Assembly (NCBI GenBank): GCA_963585895.1
Contig: OY757939.1
Coordinates: forward strand, 38,307,518 to 38,371,517
Reading direction: 5' to 3'
Length of the DNA: 64,000 nt
DNA from: Sepioteuthis lessoniana
Lineage: Eukaryota > Mollusca > Cephalopoda > Myopsida > Loliginidae
Part shown: positions 63,885 to 64,000 of the stretch, in pieces
How positions within the stretch are numbered: position 1 is the stretch's first letter
Layout: each line of letters opens with the position of its first letter
The notes under the pieces: model-generated
Seen by the model: the letters and a program-made list of their open reading frames with translations, nothing else
Databases searched by the model: none
Told to the model about the DNA's origin: nothing
Made by a program: the position numbers and the translations under genes

Positions 63885-64000
63885 GCCCAGTCGGCTGGGG
63901 TGGGGGGCTGTAGAATACACCGACTGCATGTCTACAGAGGGGTAAGACGAACCCAGCGAGTGTCCCATAACCCAGTTGGCTGGAACTGTAGAATAAACCA
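63885..64000 (+). mobile_element. HCR 5' end with repeated head, cut by window edge
   Basis: CCCAGTCGGCTGGGGTG...ACACCGACTGCATGTC, GGGTAAGACG, GCGAGTGTCCCATAAC and then a second head start CCCAGTTGGCTGGAACTGTA. Confidence 0.8.

Overview
The window looks like a repeat-saturated gene desert from an animal nuclear genome. I recognise no host protein-coding gene, tRNA, rRNA or CRISPR array. The longer open frames are either remnants of retrotransposon reverse transcriptases or tandem repeats whose unit length is a multiple of three. The LINE protein style, the many tRNA-derived SINEs with their own central domains and tails, and the abundance of (AT)n, (GT)n, (GAAA)n and (TATC)n arrays suggest a lophotrochozoan, perhaps a cephalopod mollusc. 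That assignment is inference and was not checked against any database.

Most of the window consists of a few dispersed families that I named locally. HCR ('hairpin-chain retroposon') is the dominant one, with about 30 copies or fragments. It has a roughly 230-bp 5' module made almost entirely of small stem-loops, a repetitive middle of variable length, and a 3' stem-loop followed by an A/C-rich tail. SINE-1 to SINE-7 are short repeats. Most have tRNA-like A/B boxes; SINE-5 and SINE-6 are less certain. LINE-alpha is an RTE-like non-LTR element, present only as 5'-truncated copies that end in (ATG)n. LINE-beta is one fragment of a second LINE. LTR-1 is represented by three solo LTRs. MITE-1 is a TA-flanked terminal-inverted-repeat element. 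R1, R2 and R3 are dispersed repeats of unknown class.

Layout: 0-3.4 kb holds SINE-5, HCR and a LINE nested in SINE-4. 3.4-9.4 kb has R1, a 27-bp tandem, a 43-bp palindrome tandem, a 22-bp satellite and R2. 9.4-14.6 kb has HCR copies containing SINE-1, SINE-2 and a 1.2-kb LINE pseudogene. 14.6-19.4 kb has tandem and composite microsatellite arrays. 19.4-24.5 kb is a nest of R3, LTR-1, R1 and SINEs. 24.7-30.1 kb is microsatellite-rich with two foldback structures and a G-rich array. 30.1-35.6 kb has LTR-1, HCR and LINE copies. 36.4-37.1 kb is a GAT-rich minisatellite. 37.7-47.9 kb has HCR, SINE, LINE and LTR-1 insertions. 48-57.5 kb has sparse SINEs and HCRs. 57.5-64 kb has MITE-1, SINEs and a 168-bp satellite.

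Target-site duplications can be read directly for many insertions and give an order of events: HCRs are older hosts, while SINE-2, SINE-3, LTR-1 and LINE-alpha copies landed inside them. The most unusual signals are the HCR family, the 3' stem-loop it shares with tRNA-derived SINE-1, the exchange of central domains and tails among SINE families, and a three-unit 43-bp tandem whose palindromes are kept by paired changes.
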